Assembly (NCBI GenBank): GCA_046726315.1
Contig: JBKPAG010000021.1
Location: 12,786 to 76,785, forward strand
Length of the DNA stretch: 64,000 nt
Origin: JACVRX01 sp046726315
Lineage (GTDB): Bacteria; Actinomycetota; Actinomycetes; Jiangellales; Jiangellaceae
Reading direction: 5' to 3'
Of this stretch, positions 23,501 through 34,241 are shown piece by piece (within the stretch, counting starts at the first letter, position 1; each line of letters begins with the position of its first letter). Both the position numbers and the translations under genes were made by a program. A model generated the notes under the pieces. That model did not search any database, was not told the origin of the DNA, and saw only the letters and a program-made list of their open reading frames with translations.

Positions 23501-25327
23501 CTAGCCCGAGTACATGCGGTCGAGGGTGTCGGCGTACTTCGTCTCGACGGCTTTGCGCTTGACCTTCAGGCTGGGGGTCAGGTCGCCGTCGTCGACGGTC
23601 AGGTCCTGCGGCAGGATCTCGAACTTCTTGATCGTCTCCCACCGTTCCAGCCGGGCGTTGAGCTCGTCGACGTGCCCCTGAACCAGCTCCCGGACCTGCG
23701 GTGAGAGCACGAGTTGCTCGTATGGCGTACCCGCTAGGTCGTTCTGATCGGCCCAGCCGGCAATCGCATCGGGATCCAGTGTGATCAGCGCGGTGCAGTA
23801 GTTGCGGCCGTCACCGTGGACGACGATCTGGCTGGCATAGGGGCTCACTGCCTTGAAGATGACCTCGACCTTCTGCGGGGCCACGTACTTGCCACCCGAG
23901 GTCTTGATGAGGTCCTTCTTGCGGTCGGTGATCCGGACGTAGCCGCGATCGAGCTCAGCGATGTCGCCGGTGAGGAACCAGCCGTCGTCGGTAAACACCT
24001 CAGCTGTCTGCCCGGGATTGTTGTGGTATCCGCGCATGATGCCCGGGCCTTTCAGCAGCAGCTCGCCGTCCGCGGCGATCCGGACCTGGGTGCCCGGTGC
24101 TGGGGGTCCGACCGTTCCGAACCGGGTGTCGTCCGGGAGATTGACCGCGGTCGCTGCGCTGGTCTCGGTGAGCCCGTACCCCTCGAGAATCGTCATTCCG
24201 GCCGCGTGGAACCATTCGGCGACATCGCGAGACAGCGCAGCCGAACCGCTGACGAAGAACCGCACCCGCCCGCCGAGCCGTTCCCTGATCTTGTGGAAGA
24301 CCAGCTTGTCGGCCAGCGCGTACTGGCGAGCAAGCAGTCCGCTGGGCTCCCGGCCTTGCTGGCGCAGCTGCGAGACCTTGTGCCCGACGCTGAACGCCCA
24401 GCCGAAGATCTTCGCCTTCAGACCGCCCTCAGCCGCCACGCCGGTGATGACCCGGGACCGGACCTTTTCGAAGATGCGCGGGGCACCGGCCATGAACGTC
24501 GGCTTCACGACGCCGAGGTTCTCGACGATGCGGTCGAGGTTGCCGTCGATCGCGGTCGCGAAGCCGATCCGCAGCTGCAGCACCTCCAACACCTTGCCGA
24601 ACGAGTGCGACAGCGGCAGCCACAGGTACTGCACGTCGTCCGGGGTCAGGATCCTGAGTGCATCGACGGCCGCGGCCTCGTAGGTCCAGTTGTCGTGCAC
24701 CAGGCGTACCCCCTTTGGCCGCCCAGTGGTTCCAGAGGTGTAGATCAGCGTTGCAAGGTCCTCAGGGCCCACGGCGGCGAGCGCGTCGTCGACTGCGGTA
24801 GGCCGATCGGCCAGGAGGGCCCGGCCGCGCTCCTCGAGCTCGGCCAATGTCATGACCAGGTCGCCCTTACTGGAACCCTCGAAGACGACGACAGCCATCA
24901 GGTTGGGCAGGTCGGCGCGATGTTCCAGAACCTTCTCCACCTGGGCGTCGTCGTCGGCGAACACGACCCGAGAACCAGAGTCGGACAGGATGTAGTAGAC
25001 GTCGTCGGGAGTCGTCGACGGATAGACGGTGGTCGTCGCCGCCCCGGCAGACATGATCGCGAGGTCGGCGAGCACCCACTCGATTCGGGTGGACGATGCG
25101 ATAGCGACCCGCTGCTCGGCCTCGACCCCGAGGGCGAGCAGGCCAGCCGCGATGTCCCAGACTCGGTCACGGGTCTGCTCCCAGGTCAACGAGGTCCAGC
25201 CGCCCCCTTCGGGGTAGCGGAACGCCTCACGCGTCGGGGTGGCAGCGACTCGGTCCAGGAACATCCGCCCCACGGACGCCGGTCGATCCTTGACGATCTC
25301 GGCCGGATCGGTCACCACGTCGGTCAT
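23501..25327 (-). CDS. long-chain acyl-CoA synthetase (AMP-forming)
   Basis: Activates fatty acids to acyl-CoA through an acyl-adenylate. The 608-residue protein is of the long FadD15-like type. AMP-binding motif TLIYTSGTTGRPKGV is near residue 190, YGLTET near 380, and LTGDIAELDRGYVRITDRKKDLIKTSGGKYVAP near 455 holds the hinge and adenylate-contacting residues; the C-terminal Lys region is SLKVKRKAVE. The substrate chain length cannot be told from sequence. It stands alone between hemW and lepA. Confidence 0.93.
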   Translation of the reverse strand: MTDVVTDPAEIVKDRPASVGRMFLDRVAATPTREAFRYPEGGGWTSLTWEQTRDRVWDIAAGLLALGVEAEQRVAIASSTRIEWVLADLAIMSAGAATTTVYPSTTPDDVYYILSDSGSRVVFADDDAQVEKVLEHRADLPNLMAVVVFEGSSKGDLVMTLAELEERGRALLADRPTAVDDALAAVGPEDLATLIYTSGTTGRPKGVRLVHDNWTYEAAAVDALRILTPDDVQYLWLPLSHSFGKVLEVLQLRIGFATAIDGNLDRIVENLGVVKPTFMAGAPRIFEKVRSRVITGVAAEGGLKAKIFGWAFSVGHKVSQLRQQGREPSGLLARQYALADKLVFHKIRERLGGRVRFFVSGSAALSRDVAEWFHAAGMTILEGYGLTETSAATAVNLPDDTRFGTVGPPAPGTQVRIAADGELLLKGPGIMRGYHNNPGQTAEVFTDDGWFLTGDIAELDRGYVRITDRKKDLIKTSGGKYVAPQKVEVIFKAVSPYASQIVVHGDGRNYCTALITLDPDAIAGWADQNDLAGTPYEQLVLSPQVRELVQGHVDELNARLERWETIKKFEILPQDLTVDDGDLTPSLKVKRKAVETKYADTLDRMYSG

Positions 25328-25426
25328 CGGTCTCCTCCAGGTCCGGGACCGGCGACGATGGGGTCCCGTTGTTCGAACGGTATTGCGTCCGCGGACCGGA
25401 TGGGAGTCCCGGGGCAGGAGCTCCGG

Positions 25427-27283
<1,857 letters not shown>

Positions 27284-27366
27284 GGACTTCCTCGGCGATG
27301 TGGACGGGGTCGCGTCGGTCGGTGGTGGCGTGGGGTAGCCCCTCGGGGTCATCATCCCACGTGGCG

Positions 27367-28194
27367 TCACGCTGCGGCCTCGGCGACGGTGCCCGCGGCC
27401 ACATAGCCGAGCACCGTCACCCAGAGCGTCCCTTCGGCGTCGGCGCGGCGCAGCGCCGCGAACCACCGGTCCCGCAGGTCCGCCGGGACAATCTCCGCCT
27501 CCGCCGGGATCTGCTCGTTGAACTGCGGGAAGATCGTCCCTACATCGGTGAGCGAGGTGTACGTGAACGGGTGTACGCGGACCTCGACGTCGACCAGGCC
27601 GGCGCGCACCATTCGCCGGCGCAGCGTGCGCCCGATGGCCGGTTGTGGCGAGAGGGTGTTCATCATGCCGAAGACTGCGTCGACCAGAGACGGTTCGTCG
27701 ATGTCCACGGCAGCGGAGCGCCAGTCGGTGTCCAGGACGCACACCACACCGTCGGGGACGGTCACGCGCACCAGCTCTCCGATGGCGGCGTCCGGGTCGG
27801 AGAGGTGCTGCAGCACCCGCTCGCATCGAGCCCGGTCGAAGGAGTTCGCGGCAAAGTGGAGGTCCGTGACGTCGGCGCGCTCATACGTCACGCCCACGCC
27901 GTCGTCGCGGGCCCGCGCTGCGTCGATCATTTGCCGGCTCAGATCCACTGCGGTGACTCCACCGTCGGGACCCACCAGGGCAGCCAGCTCGCGGGCAACC
28001 TCGCCCAGGCCGCATCCCGCGTCGAGGATCCGCAGGCCAGGGACGAGAACGAGGAGGTCGAGGGCGATTTCGCGCCAGGCGCGAACTTCCTGCAGGTTCG
28101 CCACTGCCTCCAGATAGCCCATCAGTTGCGGCGCCAAGTGGGATTGGTCGATCCGGGCGAAGACTCTCTCCGAGTTCCCCGGCGGGATCGTCAC
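27367..28194 (-). CDS. class I SAM-dependent methyltransferase
   Basis: Protein of 275 residues. Motif I is ILDAGCGLGEVARELA near residue 56, followed by VTAVDLSRQMIDAA, a motif with ADVTDLHFAANSFDRARCERVLQHLSDP, and a C-terminal region typical of small-molecule methyltransferases of the ubiE type. The substrate is unknown. It is 83 bp upstream of lepA on the same strand and may share a transcript. Confidence 0.85.
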   Translation of the reverse strand: MTIPPGNSERVFARIDQSHLAPQLMGYLEAVANLQEVRAWREIALDLLVLVPGLRILDAGCGLGEVARELAALVGPDGGVTAVDLSRQMIDAARARDDGVGVTYERADVTDLHFAANSFDRARCERVLQHLSDPDAAIGELVRVTVPDGVVCVLDTDWRSAAVDIDEPSLVDAVFGMMNTLSPQPAIGRTLRRRMVRAGLVDVEVRVHPFTYTSLTDVGTIFPQFNEQIPAEAEIVPADLRDRWFAALRRADAEGTLWVTVLGYVAAGTVAEAAA

Positions 28195-28264
28195 GCGCGA
28201 ATCATGGCACCGGGTCGCGTGGACCGGCCAGCACCAGCACGGCCGCAGGCTCCCGACGGGTACC

Positions 28265-28708
28265 GTGCCATGCGTGGAGATCGACGACGTCGAACCAGGC
28301 CGCAGCGGTCCCTACGCCACCACCGAGGCGCACGACGCCGATGCGGTCGTCGCGTCATACAACCCCGACACCGACGGCGATCCAGACCCCGGCGAGATCG
28401 TCTGGACCTGGGTGCCGTATGAGGAGGACGACGGCCGGGGCAAGGACCGTCCGGTGCTGGTCGTCGCCCGGGAGGCAACGGGCACGCTGATTGCTGTCCG
28501 GCTCTCCAGCCACGACCATGACGACGACCGCGACTGGATCCCGCTCGGCGCGGGAACCTGGGACGGGGAGGGCCGGCCGTCCTGGGTCGACGTCGGCCGC
28601 GTGCTTCGTGTACACCCGCAAGGAATGCGCCGCGAGGCCGCCTGTCTGGACCGCGACCGCTTCGATCTGGTCATCGGACGGCTTCGGGACCGCTACGGCT
28701 GGGTGTGA
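28265..28708 (+). CDS. PemK/MazF-family protein, no antitoxin beside it
   Basis: Protein of 147 residues. The core PGEIVWTWVPYEEDDGRGKDRPVLVVAR and LIAVRLSSHDHDDDRDWIPLG follow the PemK/MazF endoribonuclease fold, and WVDVGRVLRVHPQGMRRE matches the later strands. There is an extra N-terminal segment of about 35 residues rich in Asp. No antitoxin gene is adjacent. Similar solitary proteins occur next to rpsT in other actinobacteria and may be housekeeping proteins and not toxins; activity cannot be judged here. Start is GTG at 28265, with a second GTG at 28274 possible. Confidence 0.75.
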   Translation: MPCVEIDDVEPGRSGPYATTEAHDADAVVASYNPDTDGDPDPGEIVWTWVPYEEDDGRGKDRPVLVVAREATGTLIAVRLSSHDHDDDRDWIPLGAGTWDGEGRPSWVDVGRVLRVHPQGMRREAACLDRDRFDLVIGRLRDRYGWV

Positions 28709-28716
28709 TGTGCCGT

Positions 28717-28746
28717 TTGGTTCGCTCCATGCAGCGCTGGTAACCT
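28717..28746 (+). promoter_or_regulatory. predicted rpsT promoter
   Basis: TTGGTT at 28717-28722, an 18 bp spacer and TAACCT at 28741-28746, giving a transcript of about 40 nucleotides before the rpsT start. The position and spacing fit a housekeeping promoter. Confidence 0.5.
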
Positions 28747-28795
28747 GAGCCCTTTCCTATCGCACGAGATTCCGATTACCAATGAGGGCCCATTT

Positions 28796-29056
28796 GTGGC
28801 GAACATCAAGCAGCAAAAGAAGCGCATCCTCACCAACGAGAAGGCCCGGCAGCGCAACAAGGCGGCCAAGTCCTCGCTGAAGACCGCCGTGCGCCGGTTC
28901 AACGCGGCCGCGGATTCCGGCGACGCCGAGCAGGCAGTGACCTTGGCCCGCGAAGCCAGTCGCAAACTCGACAAGGCCGCAAGTAAGGGCGTCATCCACA
29001 AGAACCAGGCCGCCAATCGCAAGTCGGCGGTCGGCAAGCGCGCCGCGACTCTCTAG
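28796..29056 (+). CDS. rpsT: 30S ribosomal protein S20
   Basis: Primary 16S rRNA-binding protein of the small subunit. The 86-residue chain reads MANIKQQKKRILTNEKARQRN at the N-terminus, is Lys/Arg/Ala-rich and entirely helical, and ends GKRAATL, the full-length S20 pattern. Start is GTG at 28796 with GAGGG 7 bases upstream. Convergent with holA, 14 bp apart. Confidence 0.97.
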   Translation: MANIKQQKKRILTNEKARQRNKAAKSSLKTAVRRFNAAADSGDAEQAVTLAREASRKLDKAASKGVIHKNQAANRKSAVGKRAATL

Positions 29057-29070
29057 CCGGCGCGCGCCCC

Positions 29071-30045
29071 TCAGGCCGCTCGAGCGGCCCCGATCTCCAG
29101 CACCGCAGTCGTGAGTGCCAGCGTCGGGTCATTACCGCCCCCCTTGACCGCGAGGTCGGCCGCAGCGACTGCGCGAATCGCCCGGACCAGCCCGGTCGGG
29201 GTCCAGCCCCGGAGCTGGCCGCGGAGAATGCGCACCTTCCATGACGGCACTCCCAGGTCCCGAGCGATGTCGGCGTCGCGGACGCCGCGTGGGGTACCCG
29301 CCACCCGGGCCAGCAAGCGCACGGCCGTCGCAAGGGCGGCCGTGACGAGTACCGGGTCGGTGCCGGTCTCCAATGCCCACCGCAGCTGCTCCAGAGCGTC
29401 CGCGGTCCGGCCCTCGACCGCCCGGTCGGCAACGACCCAGCCCTTCACCTCGGCGCGGCCTTCGAAATATGTAGCGACCACCGCGTCGTCGACCACGCCG
29501 TCGTCGGCGTCGGCAACCAGCTGAGCCGCCGCCGATGCGAGCCCGCGCAGGTCACCGCCCAGGGCTTCGACCAGCCGGCGAGCCGCCGGCTCGGTGATCG
29601 TCCCGCCGGCCGCGGCCACCTCAGCACGGACGAACGCGACCTGGTCGTCCGGCCGGGTCATCCGATCGCACGTCACCACGCGGGCGCCCGCGGTGCGAAG
29701 CTCGGCGAGCAGCCGCTTGCCCTTCGCCCCTCCCGAGTGGACGACGACGAGATGGGTATCCGGCGCGGGCGCAGCTGCGTACCGAAGCAGCGCCCTGGCG
29801 GCCTGGTCACCCATGTCCTCAGTGGAGCGCACCACCAGCACTCGGCGGGTCGCGAACAGCGACGGGCTCATCTGCTCCGCCAGCGCGGCGGCTGTGAGGT
29901 CGCTGCCCGCGATCTCGGTCACGTCTGCGTCGGAGTCGGCAGCGCGGGCCGACGTGATAACCGCGCGAACCGCCCGGTCGGCGAGAAACCCCTCCGGGCC
30001 GACGACCAGGGTCACGGGTACCAGGTGCACGTCGAGAACGGACAT
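29071..30045 (-). CDS. holA: DNA polymerase III delta subunit
   Basis: Clamp-loader subunit that opens the beta clamp. The 324-residue protein has VTLVVGPEGFLADRAV at the N-terminus, a middle domain with SPSLFATRRVLVVRSTEDM, and a C-terminal collar domain (WKVRILRGQLRGWTPTGLVRAIRAVAAADLAVKGG). HolA sequences are poorly conserved; position after comEC and beside rpsT is the usual one and supports the call. Confidence 0.93.
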   Translation of the reverse strand: MSVLDVHLVPVTLVVGPEGFLADRAVRAVITSARAADSDADVTEIAGSDLTAAALAEQMSPSLFATRRVLVVRSTEDMGDQAARALLRYAAAPAPDTHLVVVHSGGAKGKRLLAELRTAGARVVTCDRMTRPDDQVAFVRAEVAAAGGTITEPAARRLVEALGGDLRGLASAAAQLVADADDGVVDDAVVATYFEGRAEVKGWVVADRAVEGRTADALEQLRWALETGTDPVLVTAALATAVRLLARVAGTPRGVRDADIARDLGVPSWKVRILRGQLRGWTPTGLVRAIRAVAAADLAVKGGGNDPTLALTTAVLEIGAARAA

Positions 30046-30058
30046 CGGGCCAAGGATT

Positions 30059-32409
30059 TCACGCGTCGCCAGCGTCCACTGTGGTTGCCCGCCCTGCCCG
30101 CGGTCCGCCGGTCACGACACCGAGTCCTTCGCCCGTGTCGACCACTGCGACGGACCCGTCGACGTCCGTGCGCACGACCCGAACCGCCATCTCTTCGAAC
30201 ATGTCGAGGGTCTCCCTGGCGGGATGTCCGTGGGTGTTGCCGGCTCCGACACTGACCAGCGCGACCCGCGTGCCGAGGTTGGTCAGCAGCTCTGGCTCCT
30301 GATGGACAGAGCCGTGGTGCGGCACCTTCAGAACGTCGGCGTGTAGGCCCGGCTCGGCGCCGAGGATGGCTCGCTGCGCCTCGGGCTCGATGTCGCCGGT
30401 GAGCAGGATCCGGACGCCGTCCACCGTCGCATCGAGCACGACGCTGGCGTTGTTCGGCGGGGAACCGTCGCTGATGATCCGACGAGGCCAGACGACTCGT
30501 AGGCGCACGGACTCACCCACCACGAGGTCGTCACCCGCGCGGGCCTGGCTGACCGGGATCCCTGTTGCAGCCAGCGACTTACGCACATCGGCGGCGTACT
30601 CGTCCGGATCATCGAGCGGCGACACCAGCACCTGGCCGACCCGCCGTCCGTCGATGACTCCTGGCAGTCCGACGACGTGATCGGCATGGAAGTGGGTGAG
30701 CACGAGCAGCGGAACCTGCCGAATCTCGAGCGAGTCGAGGCACCGGTCGACGAACGATGGCTCCGGTCCAGCATCGACAACCACTGCCGTACCGGGTCCG
30801 ACGCGCAGCGCCAACGCGTCGCCTTGCCCGACGTCGCACGCGACGACCAGCCAATCGGACGGCGGCCACCCGGGCGATGGAGGCCGCACCAGGATCACGG
30901 CAGCGAGCACGAGAGCGGCCGGAATCGCCCACCGTGGGCGGCGAAGCAGAACCGGCAACATCGCTGCCGTGCCGAGCGCCGTCGCGGTGGCGGCCAGCAC
31001 GCCGATGGCACCGGTTGGCCAGGCCACGACGGCACCGGGCAGGTCGGCACCGTGCTCGGCGACGACCAGATCCACGACGCCGGCAGGCCGGCCAGCCACC
31101 CCAGGGCGCCGGACGCATACGCGGACAGGGGCGAGACCACCGCGGCGGCTGCGCCGAGGATGGTGGCCGCGGCCACGACCGGAGCGACCATGATGTTCGC
31201 CGGGAGCGACGCCAGGCTCGCCTGTGCCGTAATGGCGACCACGATCGGCGCACACGCCACCTGCGCAGCGAGCGGCACGGCGAGTGCCTCCGCCAGCGGC
31301 CGTGGCAGCCAGGGCATGGCATCGCGCCATGCCGGTGACAGGACCAGGATCGCGCCGGTGGCCAGCACCGAAAGGGCGAACCCCGCGTCGCGGGCCAGCC
31401 AAGGATCGGCCAGCAGCAACGCGAGAACTGCCGCCGCCAGGGCCGGCGGGCCGCGGCGTCGTCCGGACGCGGTGAGGGACGCGACCGCGATCACGCCCAT
31501 GACTGCGGCCCTCAACACACTCGGCTCGGGCCGTGCCAGCAGCACGAAGCCAGCCACCGTGATGCCGCCGAGCACTGGAAGCCCGTAGCTTCGCACGCCC
31601 ATCCACCGGGCCAGCCCCAGGACGGCAACCAGCAGGATCGTGACATTCGTGCCTGAAACGGCCGTCAAATGAGAGAGGCCGGTCGCCCGCATGTCAGCAC
31701 GCACCGACTCGGGCAGCAGGCTCTCGTCCCCGACGACGAGGGCGGGTACCAACCCCCGCGGGCCGTCATCCAGGCCATCGACCGCGTCACGCAGCCCGGC
31801 TCGCAACGGTTCCGTGAGCCGACCCGCGATACCGGGTGGTCCGTGGACTCGCGGCGGGTTCCCGACCCGCAGTAGCGCCGCGATGTCGGCTGACCGCTCG
31901 GTGGGGGCGAGGCGTCCGGAGGCCGAGACTCGTTGGCCCGGTCGAAGTCGGGTCCACTCAGTACTCGCGGCGAGCAGCAGGACGGGAGTCCGGACCGCCG
32001 CGGTGACGCCGCCGCCGGTGACCTGTTCGATCCGTAGCCTCCCGATCACGTACGGCGCCCGGCCTGCTGCTGCTGCGCGAAGCTGGGGGTCATTGGTGAC
32101 GACGCCGGTGATCCGGACCTCGGCGCGCTTGCCAGCCAGCTCATCGACCGGCCCGGCCCGCACCGTTGCCGCCCGCGCCGCTCCGGCGACCACCCCGCCG
32201 AGCAGACACACCAGCGCGACGCTCGTGGCCAGACGTGCCGGCCGCGATCCGCCGACCCGGCCGACGACGATGGCAGCCGCCGTGATGCCGGCACCGGCCG
32301 CGACCAGTCCCGAGGGTGGCGCGACGACGCCGACTAGCACTCCGGTCCAGGTGCCGACCGCAGCCGGCACCAGCCGCAGGTCTGGTCGGCCCGACGCCGC
32401 TGCATTCAC
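30059..32409 (-). pseudogene. comEC: DNA internalisation channel ComEC/Rec2, one-base frameshift
   Basis: ComEC forms the inner-membrane channel for DNA uptake. The first frame (32409 down to about 31083, about 441 residues) holds the N-terminal OB region and the competence channel helices (LTAVSGTNVTILLVAVLGL, RDAGFALSVLATGAI). The second frame (to 30059, about 341 residues) holds the metallo-beta-lactamase-like domain (VACDVGQGDALALRVG, VLTHFHADHVVG, VLKVPHHGSVHQEPEL). A single missing base at about 31076-31084 (LGWLAGLPA joining GVVDLVVAEHG) separates them; adding one base restores a protein of about 783 residues, normal length. Both halves look intact otherwise, so the change is recent or a sequencing error. 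Confidence 0.85.
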
Positions 32410-33278
32410 ACGGTGACCAGATCGGCGAGTTCGGCGAAGATCGCCGGGCCTATACCCGACACATCTTGGAGTTCGTCGGCCGATGTGAACCGGCCGTGCT
32501 CGTCCCGCCAGGCCAGGATCCGGCCGGCGAGTGCAGGCCCGATTCCCGGCAGGGCCTCGAGTTGCTCGGCGGATGCTGTGTTGAGGTTGACCAAGACTGG
32601 TGCAGCGGGTTGGCCACTGGGGGCCGCGTCAGCGCCGGCGGGTGCCGGCACACCGACCAGAATCTGCTCGCCGTCCGTGATCAGCCGCGCGAGGTTGAGG
32701 CCGGTCAGGTCGACGCCCCTGAGCGCACCACCGGCCGCGTCCACTGCGTCGAGCACTCGGGAGCCCGAGGGCAGCCGGACTATGCCTGGCTTGCGTACCT
32801 TCCCAGCCACGTGCACTACGAGCTGCGCCGGTTCGCTCGCGGGAGAGCCGGCCGGCTCCGAATCGGGCAGGCCCGACGCGGGCGTGCCGGTGGCAACGAC
32901 CGTCGCGGAGACACCTGACCCAACCGGTTCGACCCGCGGTCTGCCGAGCCCCAACAGCAACGCGGCGACGGCCAGTCCCAGCAGGACGACGAGCACGATG
33001 ACAACGGCGTGCCCACTCTCGAGGCCGACTCGGCCACCCCGTACCGTCGCGGGCAGCGATTCAACGGCCGCCCGCAGCGCGAGTGGCAGCCGGTCGACTG
33101 CCGCCGACCCGACGCGCGGTGCCGCTTCCTCGGCTGTGTCGAGGCCTGGCGGCACCTGCGGCACCCAACCCGCTCGCCGCGCAGCAACCCGGCGGCTGAT
33201 CGCTGCCAGGCGGCGCCGGGCCGCATGCCGATCATCCTCGGTGGGCGCGCGCCGGCGCGCCGCAACTGGCCATCGCAT
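32406..33278 (-). CDS. comEA: competence protein ComEA, membrane-anchored DNA-binding
   Basis: Receptor for incoming DNA. The 290-residue protein has a long basic cytoplasmic N-terminus (about 1-85), a membrane helix (about 90-112, AVVIVLVVLLGLAVAALLLG), an SLBB-like domain (about 150-210, VVHVAGKVRKPGIVRLPSGSRVLDAVDAAGG), and a tandem helix-hairpin-helix domain (about 228-290, LNTASAEQLEALPGIGPALAGRILAWR). It overlaps the comEC start by 4 bp. In actinobacteria without known competence the natural role is unproved. Confidence 0.93.
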   Translation of the reverse strand: MRWPVAARRRAPTEDDRHAARRRLAAISRRVAARRAGWVPQVPPGLDTAEEAAPRVGSAAVDRLPLALRAAVESLPATVRGGRVGLESGHAVVIVLVVLLGLAVAALLLGLGRPRVEPVGSGVSATVVATGTPASGLPDSEPAGSPASEPAQLVVHVAGKVRKPGIVRLPSGSRVLDAVDAAGGALRGVDLTGLNLARLITDGEQILVGVPAPAGADAAPSGQPAAPVLVNLNTASAEQLEALPGIGPALAGRILAWRDEHGRFTSADELQDVSGIGPAIFAELADLVTV

Positions 33279-33369
33279 CCTGCGACGCTAGGCGGCGCCG
33301 ACACCAGGTCACAGATCGTCAGGGCTGGGCTGTGGATACCGGGGTCGACGTCACGGCTGCTGTGGACGA

Positions 33370-34230
33370 TCACGCCGCGCCGGCTGGGTGCGGAGACACC
33401 ACCACGGCAAGCAGTCCGGGTCCGGTGTGGGCGCCGATCACGGCGCCCACCTCCGAGACGAGCAGCTGATCGACAGCGGGCAGCCTGGCCCGTATCCGGT
33501 GCGCCAGCGCCACGGCACGGTCGGCGTTGTCCAGGTGGTGCACGGCCACACCAACCGGACCAGCCCCGGCCCGCTCCAGCGCCAGTTCTTCCAGCCGGGC
33601 AACCGCCCGGGAGAACGTGCGCACCTTTTCCAGCGGCTGAATTTCGCCCCGGTGCAGATACAGCAGCGGCTTCACGGCGAGAGCGGCGCCCAGCAGCGCC
33701 TGCGCGGCACCGATCCGTCCGCCCCGGCGCAGGTACTCCAGCGTGTCGAGGCAGAAGAACGCCGATGACGACTCGGCCCGCCGGCGCGCCACCTCGCCGA
33801 CTTCTTCGAACGAGCAGCCACGGTCGGCTGCGTCGGCGGCCGAAAGGGCAGCGAAACCGAGCCCCATCCCCAGCGACTGCGAATCAATGACGTCGACCGG
33901 GACCGGCGCGTCGTTCGCCGCCAGCCGGGCGGAGTCGGCGGTCCCTGACAACTGTCCGGAGATATGCACCGAGACGACCGCGGTCGCTCCGGCAGCAACG
34001 GCGGATTCGTAGGTGTCCAGGAACGCCCGCGGGCTGGGTCGCGAGGTGCTGACCCTGACCCGGCGTCGCAGGGCATCGGAAAGCTCCCGAGGCCCGAACG
34101 CAGTCCCCTCGTCGAAAGACCGGCCGTCGACGACGACCTTCAGGGGGACGACGATGACGCCGGCGGCGTCAGCGATCTCCGGGCCGAGATAACTGGTGGA
34201 GTCGGTGACGACAGCGACATCCCGGCCCAT
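33370..34230 (-). CDS. DegV-family fatty-acid-binding protein
   Basis: Protein of 286 residues: AVVTDSTSYLGPEIADAAGVIVVPLKVVVDG at the N-terminus, TSRPSPRAFLDTYESAV, then SGQLSGTADSARLAA and a C-terminal domain ending IGAHTGPGLLAVVV. These are DegV family landmarks. FakB-type members present fatty acids to a FakA kinase; no fakA is adjacent, so the partner is unknown. It lies 11 bp downstream of leuS and 91 bp upstream of comEA on the same strand. Confidence 0.92.
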   Translation of the reverse strand: MGRDVAVVTDSTSYLGPEIADAAGVIVVPLKVVVDGRSFDEGTAFGPRELSDALRRRVRVSTSRPSPRAFLDTYESAVAAGATAVVSVHISGQLSGTADSARLAANDAPVPVDVIDSQSLGMGLGFAALSAADAADRGCSFEEVGEVARRRAESSSAFFCLDTLEYLRRGGRIGAAQALLGAALAVKPLLYLHRGEIQPLEKVRTFSRAVARLEELALERAGAGPVGVAVHHLDNADRAVALAHRIRARLPAVDQLLVSEVGAVIGAHTGPGLLAVVVSPHPAGAA

Positions 34231-34241
34231 GGCCGGGAAGG

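Noticed and set aside
29083..29100. Palindrome GGCCGCTCGAGCGGCC near the rpsT/holA junction as a terminator
   Set aside because: It is inside the last codons of holA, has no U-run on either strand, and can be explained by Ala/Arg codon use.
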